From: Tannerella sp.
GTDB lineage: Bacteria; Bacteroidota; Bacteroidia; Bacteroidales; Tannerellaceae
Length of the DNA: 33,008 bases
Direction: 5' to 3'
NCBI GenBank assembly: GCA_031272155.1
Contig: JAISUI010000052.1
Span: forward strand, 1 to 33,008
In this document: piece after piece, positions 1 to 9,284 of the stretch
Position numbering within the stretch: position 1 is the stretch's first letter
How the letters are laid out: the number at the start of each line of letters is the position of its first letter
The notes under the pieces: generated by a model
What the model saw: the letters and a program-made list of their open reading frames with translations, nothing else
The model's database searches: none
What the model was told of the DNA's origin: nothing
Translations under genes and position numbers: made by a program

Positions 1-354
1 TACACCACCTTTGAATACTCCGATGCGGTTGTCCCTGAGAAAGTTACCAAAGACGGCGACACGAAAATACTTGTAACAGTGAAGAATACCGGCGCCGTGC
101 GTGGAGACGAGGTCGTTCAAGTCTATCTTCACGACCAACTCGCTTCCGTAGCCCGCCCGGTAAGGGAACTGAAAGCCTTCAAGCGCGTTACCCTTGAGCC
201 GGGCGAGAGCCGACAGGTAGAACTGACGCTGCCCTACCGCAGTTTCGGACTGTGGAACAGGGATTTGAAGTTTGTGTATGAACCGGGTGTATTTGACGTA
301 ATCATCGCGAGGGATGCTGAAAGTGAGATTGTTAGAAAAACAATAATTTTATGA
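1..354 (+). CDS. Glycoside hydrolase family 3 (beta-glucosidase-like), C-terminal fibronectin III-like domain; 5' end outside window
   Basis: Frame 1 is open from base 1 (YTTFEYSDAVVPEKVTKDGDTKILVTVKNTGAVRGDEVVQVYLHDQLASVARPVRELKAFKRVTLEPGESRQVELTL...). This is the typical GH3 C-terminal Fn3-like signature (VxNTGxxxGxEVVQVYL, RPxRELKGFxRVxLxPGES). Confidence 0.92.
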   Translation, partial: YTTFEYSDAVVPEKVTKDGDTKILVTVKNTGAVRGDEVVQVYLHDQLASVARPVRELKAFKRVTLEPGESRQVELTLPYRSFGLWNRDLKFVYEPGVFDVIIARDAESEIVRKTIIL

Positions 355-812
355 CAATAGAACTGCATTTTGACGAGATTAATAATTCGGAATTAGCGCC
401 TGCTGACAATAAGTTGCGCGAGAGGGCAATAGAAGCTGCCTTACATGCTTATGCTCCATATTCGCATTTTCAGGTTGGAGCGTCTGTGTTACTTGCCGAC
501 GGCACAATTGTAATAGGTAATAATCAGGAAAATATAGCTTATCCGTCAGGACTTTGCGCCGAGCGCGTTGCGCTTTTTACAGCTGGGGCAAATTTTCCCT
601 ATACACCTCCGATAGCAATAGCTATAATAGCTATAAAAAATGGCGTCATACAGGAACAAATCTCTCCGTGCGGCGCTTGCAGGCAGGTAATGATAGAAAT
701 AGAACGACGGAGCGCTACCTCATTACGAATATTGAACTGCGGCAATGAACAAACACTCATTGTCTCTAAAGCCGCCGATTTGATGCCGTTAGCGTTCAAT
801 TTTCAACCGTAA
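351..812 (+). CDS. cdd: Cytidine deaminase
   Basis: Motifs AYAPYSHFQVGASVLLADG, GLCAERVALF (HAE/CAE-type) and PCGACRQVMIE (PCxxC zinc site). The ATG overlaps the GH3 stop by 4 bp (ATGA). Confidence 0.94.
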   Translation: MTIELHFDEINNSELAPADNKLRERAIEAALHAYAPYSHFQVGASVLLADGTIVIGNNQENIAYPSGLCAERVALFTAGANFPYTPPIAIAIIAIKNGVIQEQISPCGACRQVMIEIERRSATSLRILNCGNEQTLIVSKAADLMPLAFNFQP

Positions 813-835
813 TGTTTTTTGCGCCATATTTTTTG

Positions 836-843
836 TATCTTTG
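836..843 (+). promoter_or_regulatory. Putative Bacteroidota -7 element (TATCTTTG) upstream of the GH97 gene
   Basis: Matches the known TAnnTTTG consensus, in the intergenic region 84 bp upstream of the ATG. Confidence 0.5.
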
Positions 844-926
844 TGCCGTTTTCAAACTGTATTTACTTAATAATAAAGTTGAATTGATTACAGAAAATTT
901 TTAATAAACATTATCTATAAATTACA

Positions 927-2924
927 ATGAAGATTTTACAAATGAGACATTTAATCGTATTACTGACCCTGATTTCCTTTGGATTCAATATTCAGGCTCA
1001 AAAAATAGAGGCGCTTAGTTCGCCTGACGGCACAATCAAAGTAACGGTTTCTACCGACGATAAAATACGCTATTCCGTTGCCGTCAATGACATGATATTG
1101 CTGAAAGACAACATCTTGCAAATGCAAATAGGCAAAGAGACGCTTGGCGAGAAACCTTCCGTGTCTTCCCGGAAACTCACTTCTGCCGACGAAATCATCC
1201 GCCCTGTCGTGGCTTTCAAGTCAAAAGAAGTGCGTAATCATTATAATCAGCTGACCCTCAATTTCAAAGGCAATTACTCCGTTGAGTTTCGCGCCTACGA
1301 CGACGGCATTGCGTATCGCTTTATCACCCGTAAAAAAGGCGTCGTGGAAGTGATGAACGAGGTGTTCGACCTCTCTTTTGCAGGCGATTACCTTTTGCAC
1401 ACACAGTTCCCCGGCGACGAGGGATTTAATTTCTTTTATGAAAGTCCTTATTCGCATGTGGAATCAAAAGAATGGAAAACGGATGATAAAATGTCGGGGC
1501 TGCCGGTGCTGATAGATACCCGGAAAGGGGTGAAAATTCTTGTCTCGGAAGCTGATCTTATTGATTATCCGTGCCTTTTCCTCAAAGGCAAAGGCGCTGA
1601 AAACGGCGTGAAAGCCGTATTCTCTCATGCACCGATTGAAACGCAGTACGACAAAAACGGGCGCAACATCCGCATCGCTCGGAGCGCCGATTATATTGCA
1701 AAAACACAAGGCGCACGTTCATTCCCGTGGCGATGGTTCGTTATCGCCAAAAACGATGGACAGCTGATAGAGAGCACGATGAATGCAAGGCTTGCACCAC
1801 ATACTACGGATGACTTCTCATGGGTGAAGCCCGGTCTTTCGATGTGGGACTGGATGAACCGCCACTCCGATTTCGGACCCGAAGTAAACTACTCCGCAGG
1901 CGTCAATACTGCTGCATATAAGCATTATATAGATTTTGCCGCGCGCAACAATATCCCCTATCTTATCCTCGACGAGGGTTGGTCGGTCAATAACGCGCAT
2001 CCCAAAGAAGTAAAGAAAGAAGTTGATCTTGAAGAACTTGTGCGTTATGGGCGCATAAAAAACGTTGGTCTCCTGCTTTGGATTACATTCAGTGGTATTC
2101 AGGAAGATTTTGATGACGACAGTTTCAATCTCTTTGAACATTTCTCGAAGATGGGGATTGTCGGTTTTAAGATAGATTTTATGGATCGCAACGACCAGTG
2201 GATCGTGAACTTCTACGAAAAAGCTGCCGCCGAAGCCGCCAAATACCACATGTTGGTGGAACTGCATGGCTCTTACAAGCCTACAGGTATGGAATTTCGC
2301 TATCCCAATGTCCTGTCCTACGAAGGTGTGAGAGGGTTTGAAAACGGCGGGAACTGTATTCCCGACAACAGCCTTTACCTGCCTTTCATGCGCAACGTTA
2401 CAGGCCCCATGTCGTTCACTCCGGGCGCTATGATTAACGTCCAGCCCGAACAATACAATCGCATTGGTCCGAACCTTGTGATGAAAGGTACACGGGCGCA
2501 ACATATCGCTTATTATATCCTCTTTGAAAGCGGCTTGCAGATGATTGCCGATTGCCCGCGCCAATTCGATATGAACCCTGACTGCCGCGATTTTATCTTT
2601 TCAACGCCCGTAACCTGGGACGAGACGCACGCCCTTGCCGCCGAAGCGGGACAGTATGCAATCGTAGCGCGCAGAAACGGCGATAAGTGGTGGCTCGGCG
2701 GTATCACTAACAACGCTGAGAAACAACGCGAATTTGACCTGACGCTCGACTTCCTGCCGTCCGGCAAATCGTTCTCCCTGACCGCTTTTGAAGACGGCCC
2801 TAACGCAGAACGACAGGCGATGGACTATAATGTTGTCAAACAAACCGTGAAAAAAGGCGACCGGCTGCATATCAAACTTGCCCGAAACGGCGGATATGCT
2901 GCAGTGCTTGAAGAAGCGCAGTAA
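927..2924 (+). CDS. Glycoside hydrolase family 97 (alpha-glucosidase/alpha-galactosidase type)
   Basis: N-terminal signal peptide, ALSSPDGTIKVTVSTDDKIRYSV N-domain, YRFI, SMWDWMNRHSDFG, ILDEGWS, GFKIDFMDRNDQ, LVELHGSYKPTGMEFRYPNVLSYEGVRGFE, and a C-terminal DWWLGGITN-like domain. Confidence 0.93.
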   Translation: MKILQMRHLIVLLTLISFGFNIQAQKIEALSSPDGTIKVTVSTDDKIRYSVAVNDMILLKDNILQMQIGKETLGEKPSVSSRKLTSADEIIRPVVAFKSKEVRNHYNQLTLNFKGNYSVEFRAYDDGIAYRFITRKKGVVEVMNEVFDLSFAGDYLLHTQFPGDEGFNFFYESPYSHVESKEWKTDDKMSGLPVLIDTRKGVKILVSEADLIDYPCLFLKGKGAENGVKAVFSHAPIETQYDKNGRNIRIARSADYIAKTQGARSFPWRWFVIAKNDGQLIESTMNARLAPHTTDDFSWVKPGLSMWDWMNRHSDFGPEVNYSAGVNTAAYKHYIDFAARNNIPYLILDEGWSVNNAHPKEVKKEVDLEELVRYGRIKNVGLLLWITFSGIQEDFDDDSFNLFEHFSKMGIVGFKIDFMDRNDQWIVNFYEKAAAEAAKYHMLVELHGSYKPTGMEFRYPNVLSYEGVRGFENGGNCIPDNSLYLPFMRNVTGPMSFTPGAMINVQPEQYNRIGPNLVMKGTRAQHIAYYILFESGLQMIADCPRQFDMNPDCRDFIFSTPVTWDETHALAAEAGQYAIVARRNGDKWWLGGITNNAEKQREFDLTLDFLPSGKSFSLTAFEDGPNAERQAMDYNVVKQTVKKGDRLHIKLARNGGYAAVLEEAQ

Positions 2925-2964
2925 ATAGTGACGTTACGAAAAAACAAAATAAGAAATTATTCAT

Positions 2965-2972
2965 TACCTTTG
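2965..2972 (+). promoter_or_regulatory. Putative -7 element (TACCTTTG) for the Crp/Fnr-type regulator gene
   Basis: TAnnTTTGC match 24 bp upstream of the ATG at 2997. Confidence 0.5.
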
Positions 2973-2996
2973 CACTCAAAATGACAAATTGAATGA

Positions 2997-3617
2997 ATGA
3001 TGGACGATTTTGTAGAAAAATTTGAATGTTACAATCCGAAAACCTTGCTGTTCAGTGATATGATGTGCGAGGTGCTGGGCAAACCTGTCGAAGAATTGAA
3101 GGAATTTCTTGATATGATTACTTGGCGTAACGTATCGAAAAACGACTTTGTAATCAGGCCGGGCGATATGGTGAAGCACACTTATTATGTAGAAAAGGGT
3201 GTTTTGAGGATGTATGTCATTGACAAAGTCGGCAAAGAACACGTGGTGCAGTTTGCGCCCGAAGGATGGTTCGTTACCGACCGTCAGTGCACCTACCTGA
3301 ACGAGCCTTCGGAGTATTTTATCCAGGCCATAGAAGATACGCAGATGGCGCTTGTGCCGAAAGATTTCCTGCGCCGGATCATGGCGGTTTATCCGAAAAT
3401 TATCGAAAAAAATACGTTCTTCCTGAACCGTTACATTATGCTTTATCAGCGGCGAATTACGCTGCTGTTGAGCGCTACGGCCGAAGAACGTTATTTGGCA
3501 TTTATGCAGACCCATCCAAATTTTATCAACCGTGTGCCGCTCTATATGCTTGCCTCCTATTTGGGCATTACGCCCGAAAGCCTGAGCCGTGTCAGAAATG
3601 AACTGGCAAAAAAGTAG
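2997..3617 (+). CDS. Crp/Fnr-family transcriptional regulator (cyclic-nucleotide-binding-like domain plus HTH)
   Basis: cNMP-like beta roll (FVIRPGDMVKHTYYVEKGVLRMYVIDKVGKEHVVQFAPEGWFVTD) and C-terminal winged HTH (LASYLGITPESLSRVRNEL). Confidence 0.88.
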   Translation: MMDDFVEKFECYNPKTLLFSDMMCEVLGKPVEELKEFLDMITWRNVSKNDFVIRPGDMVKHTYYVEKGVLRMYVIDKVGKEHVVQFAPEGWFVTDRQCTYLNEPSEYFIQAIEDTQMALVPKDFLRRIMAVYPKIIEKNTFFLNRYIMLYQRRITLLLSATAEERYLAFMQTHPNFINRVPLYMLASYLGITPESLSRVRNELAKK

Positions 3618-3726
3618 CGAGATACTGCTTTAGCGTGACAAGTCGCGCTATTGCCGGAAAGGCTTTCAGCCTTGCATGTTTTGTAAAAATTCCGTTCCGG
3701 AATCTGTGACCGTTTAACCTTTAAAA

Positions 3727-3764
3727 AAACGTCCGCATGAAACCGAAAGTTCATGCGGACGTTT
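3727..3764 (-). terminator. Strong intrinsic terminator in the convergent intergenic region (SusCD side)
   Basis: Perfect 15-bp inverted repeat AAACGTCCGCATGAA / TTCATGCGGACGTTT with an 8-nt loop. On the minus strand it is followed by a T-run (GTTTTTTTAA). Confidence 0.85.
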
Positions 3765-3790
3765 CCCGCTTTATTTATGAAATCACTTTA

Positions 3791-5575
3791 TTATTTAGCC
3801 CAGAATAGTTTTTGATAGTATTTCTTGGCATTGTTGGTGGAAGCGTAATAGTCGTCGAGCAGGGGACTTTTGCTTCCGTCAGCATAAACGAGGAAATTTT
3901 TGTTAAAATTAATCTCGTTTGACGGGTATTCCCAACGTGCCGGTACGTTAGGCAGCTTCGAGTCTATTGTTGTAGGGAACACCAAGCCCGAAGGATAGCC
4001 TGTGCGGCGGATCTCGCACCAAGCCTCGCGCACGTACATATAACCGAAGTCAATGTATTTCTGCGTGATGATGGCGTCGAGTTGCGAATCGTAGGGCGAG
4101 CCGTCAATTTGCTTTGACCAGCGCGCTTCGGCAAAGGCATCAATTTTTTCAGCCGTCCAGTAATCAAGGTCAATATTCTGTACCCATGCCGTATAGTTCT
4201 TGCCGTCGGCGGGGATGGCTACATCTGCCCTTGATTTCTTTTTGTGCTGTCCGAAATACCAGTCGAACGACAAGGCCACTGCTTCCTTAAAGGCTGTTTT
4301 GGCATCGCCGCTTGCCCATCCGTTCAGGTAGGCTTCTGCTTTGATAAAGCCTATTTCGGCTGCCGAGATAATGGGGTGGTCGAAATTTTCGTTATGCCAG
4401 AAGAAGCCGTTGTAACGGACTTTTGAGATGCCGTTGGCGCTCGTTGTATAGGCCGAATGGTCGTCCTGCGACATTTCGGGCGTTGCACCGCGGAATACTT
4501 CGGGTATTTCCACACCTTCCTGTGGTATTACAGTGCCGCTTGCGTCGGTATAGGTCGGATAGCCGGTAACTTTCTGCTTCGACGCCGTAGCAAGTCCCCA
4601 ATAGATAGGAACGCGCGGGTCGTCGGTGCCGTCGTTGTCATAAACGCCGCTCCATGTAGTGCGGTCATAATCGCTCAACATACGGCTAAGCATAAAGCCC
4701 GAAGCGAAAGCCCACGGAGCGCCGTTATCGTCGAGACCGCCGCCGCCTTCCGCATTCACAGGGCCTGAGCGCAGGTTGAGCACGAAGATATTTTCGTCGT
4801 TGTTCGAGATGACCGGATACGCGCCGGGGTTACCCAATATTTCGGCTATGGCAGCCCTGCCGTCGGCAGATAAAGCGCCCTGGCTTGCTACACGCATTGC
4901 CGTCCTCAAACGCAGCGAATTGGCATAGATCTGCCATTTCTTTGCATTTCCCTGATTGATCCAGTCCTGTGATTCGTTGAACGGCAACGTCATATTCCCA
5001 AGTTTTGTACCTATCTCTTTCGTTTCGGTAAGGATGAGTTTGTACAAGTCTTCGGCTTTGTCGAAATACGCATTCGTATAGCTGTAATCGCCTGTTGCAG
5101 CCACTTTTCCCATGCCTTCCCAAGGCATATCGCCCTGCGTATCGAGAATGGCCAGCATAAAGGCATACGTATGCACTTTGGCGCACAGATAGTAGCCTTC
5201 GTACTTGGTTTTATCGGACTCCGACATGTCGTTGTAAATAATTTCGAGCAACTTGAAATGAGCTGCAACACTGCAGAATGAGCCGAATTTATCAGCCCAG
5301 CTGGGATTGTTGGGACTGTACATGCCGTTGCTATAGCCGTAGCCGAAGCTTTGGGAGAAATGGGCAAGGAAGCCGTTGTCGCCCGCATAGTAACGGCCGT
5401 AGCCTGCAATACAATAATCGTTGCAAGCCGAAAGTACCGCTACAAACAGTTTGTCTATTTGCACTGTCGTGATTTTGTTCGGGTCTGTATATTTGCTGTT
5501 GTATGCTTCGTCACTACAATTGTTGAACGAAAATACGCATACTGACAAAATTATGATTGAACTTATCTTTTTCAT
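3791..5575 (-). CDS. SusD/RagB-family nutrient-binding outer membrane lipoprotein
   Basis: MKKISSIIILSVCVFSFNNCSDEAYNSKYTDPNK: signal peptide plus lipobox and SusD-like N-terminus. Follows SusC on the same strand. The ATG at 5575 is preferred to the longer ORF start at 5602. Confidence 0.92.
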   Translation of the reverse strand: MKKISSIIILSVCVFSFNNCSDEAYNSKYTDPNKITTVQIDKLFVAVLSACNDYCIAGYGRYYAGDNGFLAHFSQSFGYGYSNGMYSPNNPSWADKFGSFCSVAAHFKLLEIIYNDMSESDKTKYEGYYLCAKVHTYAFMLAILDTQGDMPWEGMGKVAATGDYSYTNAYFDKAEDLYKLILTETKEIGTKLGNMTLPFNESQDWINQGNAKKWQIYANSLRLRTAMRVASQGALSADGRAAIAEILGNPGAYPVISNNDENIFVLNLRSGPVNAEGGGGLDDNGAPWAFASGFMLSRMLSDYDRTTWSGVYDNDGTDDPRVPIYWGLATASKQKVTGYPTYTDASGTVIPQEGVEIPEVFRGATPEMSQDDHSAYTTSANGISKVRYNGFFWHNENFDHPIISAAEIGFIKAEAYLNGWASGDAKTAFKEAVALSFDWYFGQHKKKSRADVAIPADGKNYTAWVQNIDLDYWTAEKIDAFAEARWSKQIDGSPYDSQLDAIITQKYIDFGYMYVREAWCEIRRTGYPSGLVFPTTIDSKLPNVPARWEYPSNEINFNKNFLVYADGSKSPLLDDYYASTNNAKKYYQKLFWAK

Positions 5576-5601
5576 ATTCTTATTAATTTTAATATTAAAC
5601 A

Positions 5602-8600
5602 TTAGAAACTGGCGCGTAATGAAACACCAACGTTACGGTTTGGAGAAGCCGTATAACCTACACCGGCCTGGCCGCCCCAGGTGGAACCACCGTTGTGGGA
5701 TTCGGCGTCAATATCATCCAACGACTTGTAAAGATAGAACAAATTACGTCCGAAAATTGAGAGCGTCAAATTTTTCATTCGCGCTTTACTAATCAGAGAG
5801 TTCGGTAATGTATAACTCAACGACAATTCGCGCATCTTCCAGTACGTATTTTCATATACCGAGAACATATACGTTGTTCCGCCACCACTGTTTCCCCAGT
5901 TGTACGTTACATTATAATAATAGTCGGAAGCCGTAACGGTGGTGTTGGGCGTATAGGTTTTCGAGCCGTCGGGATTGATGGTTTCCACTACGCCTTCGAT
6001 AATCATACCGCTGTTGTAGGTTTTCCCCTTGTATTCAAACGGCAGACCGCCATGTTCGGCATCGCGATATTGCATGGACAGTTTCGACAGACCACGCGCG
6101 GTAGGATATTGTTTCGACATGTCGAGCACATCACCGCCGATGCGGAAGTCAGTCATTGCGTCGAGCGTAAAGTTTTTGTACGAAATCGTTGTTCCCAGAC
6201 CGCCGATCGCTTTCGGCATAATGTTACCGATGCGTTTCTGCGCCGCTTCGCCCGCCGATGTCCTGTAAATGGCAAATACATCGTCGTCGAAATCAACAAT
6301 CCGCTGTCCGTAGTACGGGCTTGATTCGTCTTCAACCACTTCTATGACGTTGGCATAAAGGTCGCCCATAGGACGTCCGATGTAGGAACGGATATTAAGA
6401 CCGCCGCCATGGTTACCCATATTGCCGTCGCCTCGCAGATAGTCCTGACCGGCAACAAGTTTATTGACCTTGTTGGCCTGGAATGCAAGATTGGCGCGTA
6501 AATCCCAAACGAAGTCCCTGTTTTCAATCGGCGTAGCATTAAGTGAAATTTCCACTCCGCTGTTTACCATCTCGCCGATGTTCATCCATATAGCGCCCAC
6601 GCCGTCGGAAGTGGCAAGCGGCTGCTGGATAATCATGTCCGAAATAGTTTTGTTATAGTACGAAATTTCAAATCCTGCACGGTTATGGAAGAACTTGTTT
6701 TCCCATCCGATTTCCCATTCGGTAATCTTTTCGGGTCTGAGTTTTTCGTTTCCGAGCGGGCTTGGGATGGTCGTCCACTGGAAGCTGCCGCTCTGGTTCG
6801 GGGTATAAACGATATTGGCTGCATAAGCCGCCGGCGCATTACCTACGATACCGTACGAGAAGCGCAGTTTGCCGTAGTCGTACCATGTCGGCAACGCATC
6901 CTTGAACGCTTCGGTATAGAGGAAACTCAAGTTAGCCGATGGATAGAAATAAGAATTGCTCCCTTTGGGCAAGGTCGAAGATTTTTCCTGGCGACCGGTC
7001 ACTCCGAGGAAAAGGAAATCGCCGTATGAAAAATCAACCGTTCCAAGAATAGCAGTCTTCAGAAGTTCCATTTTCATCCTTGAGGCTGATATTTCGGTGC
7101 GGCTTGCCGTAAGCAAAAATGCGTTTTCAATCGTAAGACCGCCGTTCGTATTCGAACTCAAGCCCATCATTTGTTCCTGGCGCGCCGACCATCCCGCCGT
7201 AGCAGAGATGTTGATTTTGTCGGTGATATTCTTGTCGAACGTCAGCAAAGCGTCGCCATAAAGGATGTCGTATTGCTTGGTCGAAATGGAGTAGCCGCCT
7301 TCGCCCTGTCCGCTGTACAAAGAAAGCGGGCGGGTAGTTGCGTTCATCACTTCGATGCGGTTCGATGTCAAGTCGCCCGACAAACGCGCAGTCGCCGTCA
7401 GCCAGGGAGTGATGTTCCATTTGGGGGCCACACTGCCGATAAAACGCGATTCGCTTTCGTAGTCATTGTTCATATATTGCCCCCACAGATAGTTCTTGAT
7501 CCAGTCTTCCGGTCCGGGACTGTAGGCAAAACTCTCGTCGGGCGTCAGTGTGGCTTCGCCGGTAACTACGTTCCGGTAGCCGAGGCTCGTCTTGTACATC
7601 CGCTTCATTGCCGATATGTCCGCAAACGAGCTGAAGGTGTTGGAGAACGAGTCGTAAGCGCCTGTGGCGCGTCCCTGACGGTTGTGGATTTTCTGCACAA
7701 TCAACGTACCCGAATATTGCAGGCTCAAGGTTTTGCTCAATTTCAGGTTTCCTATCAGATTGTAGTTGTGCTTTTTGAAATCGCCGGTCAGACCGTTGGG
7801 GATTTCATCCATGAAGGTGTAAGAAAAACGGTTGCTTGAGTTCTCACCACCCTGATTAATAGCCACATTGTAAATCTGGTCATAGCCTGTACGGAACAGT
7901 TCCATCCACGGATTGGTATTGTTGGCCAGATAAGGTCTTTCCAAACCATCCCAGTATAATACCATTGTGCCGTCATACTTGGGACCCCAAACGTGGTTTA
8001 CGCCTTGCGAAGCCTTTGTCGTTTTGTAGGTTTTTCCCTTGTAATCAATCGTTACGAAGCCATTGTTAGCCAACTCGTATTCGCCGCGCGAAGCCAGCCA
8101 GTGACCCGGTCCGTATTCCGTCTGAACCTGTGGCAGATAGGCCAATGTGTTAGCTTGCAGCGTAGCGTTCACATCCACCGTGATGCCCGAGCTTTTCGAC
8201 TTTTTACTGGTAATAACGATAACACCGTTAGCTCCTTCCGACCCGTAAAGAGCGGAAGCGGCTGCGCCTTTGAGGATGCTGATTGATTCGATGTCTTCAG
8301 GGTTGATGTCCACCAAACCGTTAGAACGGATTTTGCCGTTGCTGCCCCATGAGGCAAACTGCCCTGTAGATGAACTACCCTCGTCGTTACCGCTACGGAT
8401 AGGAACACCGTTGAGGATCACGAGAGGCTGCGTATCGCCGTTAATAGAACTGATACCGCGGATGTTGAACGAAACGCCCGCAGCGGCTCCACCTGGAGGC
8501 GACGCAATTTTCACACCTGACGCCTTGCCGTAAAGAGCTGTACCGAAGTTAGGCGAACCCGATTTGACAAGGTCGCTTGCAGCGATGGTGGACACCGCAT

Positions 8601-8958
8601 ATCCCAGTTTCTTCTGGTCTTTGGTGATACCCATGGCCGTCACAACTACTTCACCCAGAGCCAGTGCATCTTCCTTCAATACGATGTTCAGGCTTGTCTC
8701 TCCTTTATACGTAAGCTCCTGCGTGGTATATCCCAGAAACGAAATCTGGAGTATCACGCCATTGTTTACGCCGTCCAATACGAACTTTCCGTTGGCATCC
8801 GTAATGGTGCCGTTCGTAGTTCCTTTTACCATCACATTCGCGCCGATTAGCGGCTCAATTCCATCCGTGACGGTTCCACTTACTTTTTTCTGCGCCCAGA
8901 GGGCGGTTGTGCAGGTTCCTGCAAGGATCAAGCACATCATAAATACATACTTTCTCAT
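5602..8958 (-). CDS. SusC/RagA-family TonB-linked outer membrane receptor
   Basis: Carboxypeptidase-regulatory-like N-terminus (GTVTDGIEPLIGANVMVKGTTNGTITDANGKF), plug motifs (ALGEVVVTAMGITKDQKKLGYAVS, ISILKGAAASALYGSEGANGVIVITSKK), and beta-barrel C-terminus ending VGVSLRASF. Confidence 0.97.
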   Translation of the reverse strand: MRKYVFMMCLILAGTCTTALWAQKKVSGTVTDGIEPLIGANVMVKGTTNGTITDANGKFVLDGVNNGVILQISFLGYTTQELTYKGETSLNIVLKEDALALGEVVVTAMGITKDQKKLGYAVSTIAASDLVKSGSPNFGTALYGKASGVKIASPPGGAAAGVSFNIRGISSINGDTQPLVILNGVPIRSGNDEGSSSTGQFASWGSNGKIRSNGLVDINPEDIESISILKGAAASALYGSEGANGVIVITSKKSKSSGITVDVNATLQANTLAYLPQVQTEYGPGHWLASRGEYELANNGFVTIDYKGKTYKTTKASQGVNHVWGPKYDGTMVLYWDGLERPYLANNTNPWMELFRTGYDQIYNVAINQGGENSSNRFSYTFMDEIPNGLTGDFKKHNYNLIGNLKLSKTLSLQYSGTLIVQKIHNRQGRATGAYDSFSNTFSSFADISAMKRMYKTSLGYRNVVTGEATLTPDESFAYSPGPEDWIKNYLWGQYMNNDYESESRFIGSVAPKWNITPWLTATARLSGDLTSNRIEVMNATTRPLSLYSGQGEGGYSISTKQYDILYGDALLTFDKNITDKINISATAGWSARQEQMMGLSSNTNGGLTIENAFLLTASRTEISASRMKMELLKTAILGTVDFSYGDFLFLGVTGRQEKSSTLPKGSNSYFYPSANLSFLYTEAFKDALPTWYDYGKLRFSYGIVGNAPAAYAANIVYTPNQSGSFQWTTIPSPLGNEKLRPEKITEWEIGWENKFFHNRAGFEISYYNKTISDMIIQQPLATSDGVGAIWMNIGEMVNSGVEISLNATPIENRDFVWDLRANLAFQANKVNKLVAGQDYLRGDGNMGNHGGGLNIRSYIGRPMGDLYANVIEVVEDESSPYYGQRIVDFDDDVFAIYRTSAGEAAQKRIGNIMPKAIGGLGTTISYKNFTLDAMTDFRIGGDVLDMSKQYPTARGLSKLSMQYRDAEHGGLPFEYKGKTYNSGMIIEGVVETINPDGSKTYTPNTTVTASDYYYNVTYNWGNSGGGTTYMFSVYENTYWKMRELSLSYTLPNSLISKARMKNLTLSIFGRNLFYLYKSLDDIDAESHNGGSTWGGQAGVGYTASPNRNVGVSLRASF

Positions 8959-9025
8959 AAATAAAAGTTTTAATTTAAAAAATAGCTAATCAACAACAAT
9001 GTTTTATACATTTTAATATGTACGA

Positions 9026-9033
9026 CAAAGATA
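9026..9033 (-). promoter_or_regulatory. Putative -7 element (TATCTTTG on minus) for the SusCD operon
   Basis: CAAAGATA on the plus strand, ~68 bp upstream of the SusC ATG. Confidence 0.5.
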
Positions 9034-9220
9034 GAATTATTTTTCTCAACAAAAAAAAAAAAACGGTTAAAAAAAATCAACGGGGTAAATACGAGGCATT
9101 TACATACGAAAAAAACCACAAAAAACATTTCATGGAAAAATAAACACCGGTATTGCATTTTATAATACCGACCTCCATTCAGGACTTTAACCTGTTAGAT
9201 ATGAACTATGTGCGTCGCAC

Positions 9221-9250
9221 AAAAAAAGGGAATGGAAAAAATCCATCCCC
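9221..9250 (-). terminator. Intrinsic terminator of the leukocidin-like lipoprotein gene
   Basis: On minus: GGGGATGGATTTTTTCCATTCCC followed by TTTTTTT, a hairpin with one small bulge and a U-tract, just downstream of the stop at 9285. Confidence 0.75.
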
Positions 9251-9284
9251 TTCTTGAATAAATATGAAGAAATTTGTGCTGTTA

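Noticed and set aside
1818-2564. 248-aa minus ORF antisense to GH97
   Set aside because: Lies fully inside a well-supported GH97 gene. The sequence shows no recognisable motifs and reads like a shadow frame.
7171-7839. 222-aa plus ORF antisense to SusC
   Set aside because: Shadow ORF inside a confident SusC gene; Arg/Val-rich reverse-frame composition with no domain signature.
8970-9158. 62-aa Phe-rich minus ORF upstream of SusC
   Set aside because: Composition (poly-F/V/L from A-runs) and position over the SusC promoter make it a by-product of AT-rich intergenic DNA.
9148-9170. Small hairpin CGGTATT...AATACCG upstream of SusC
   Set aside because: 7-bp AT-rich stem without a U-tract; expected by chance in this AT-rich gap.
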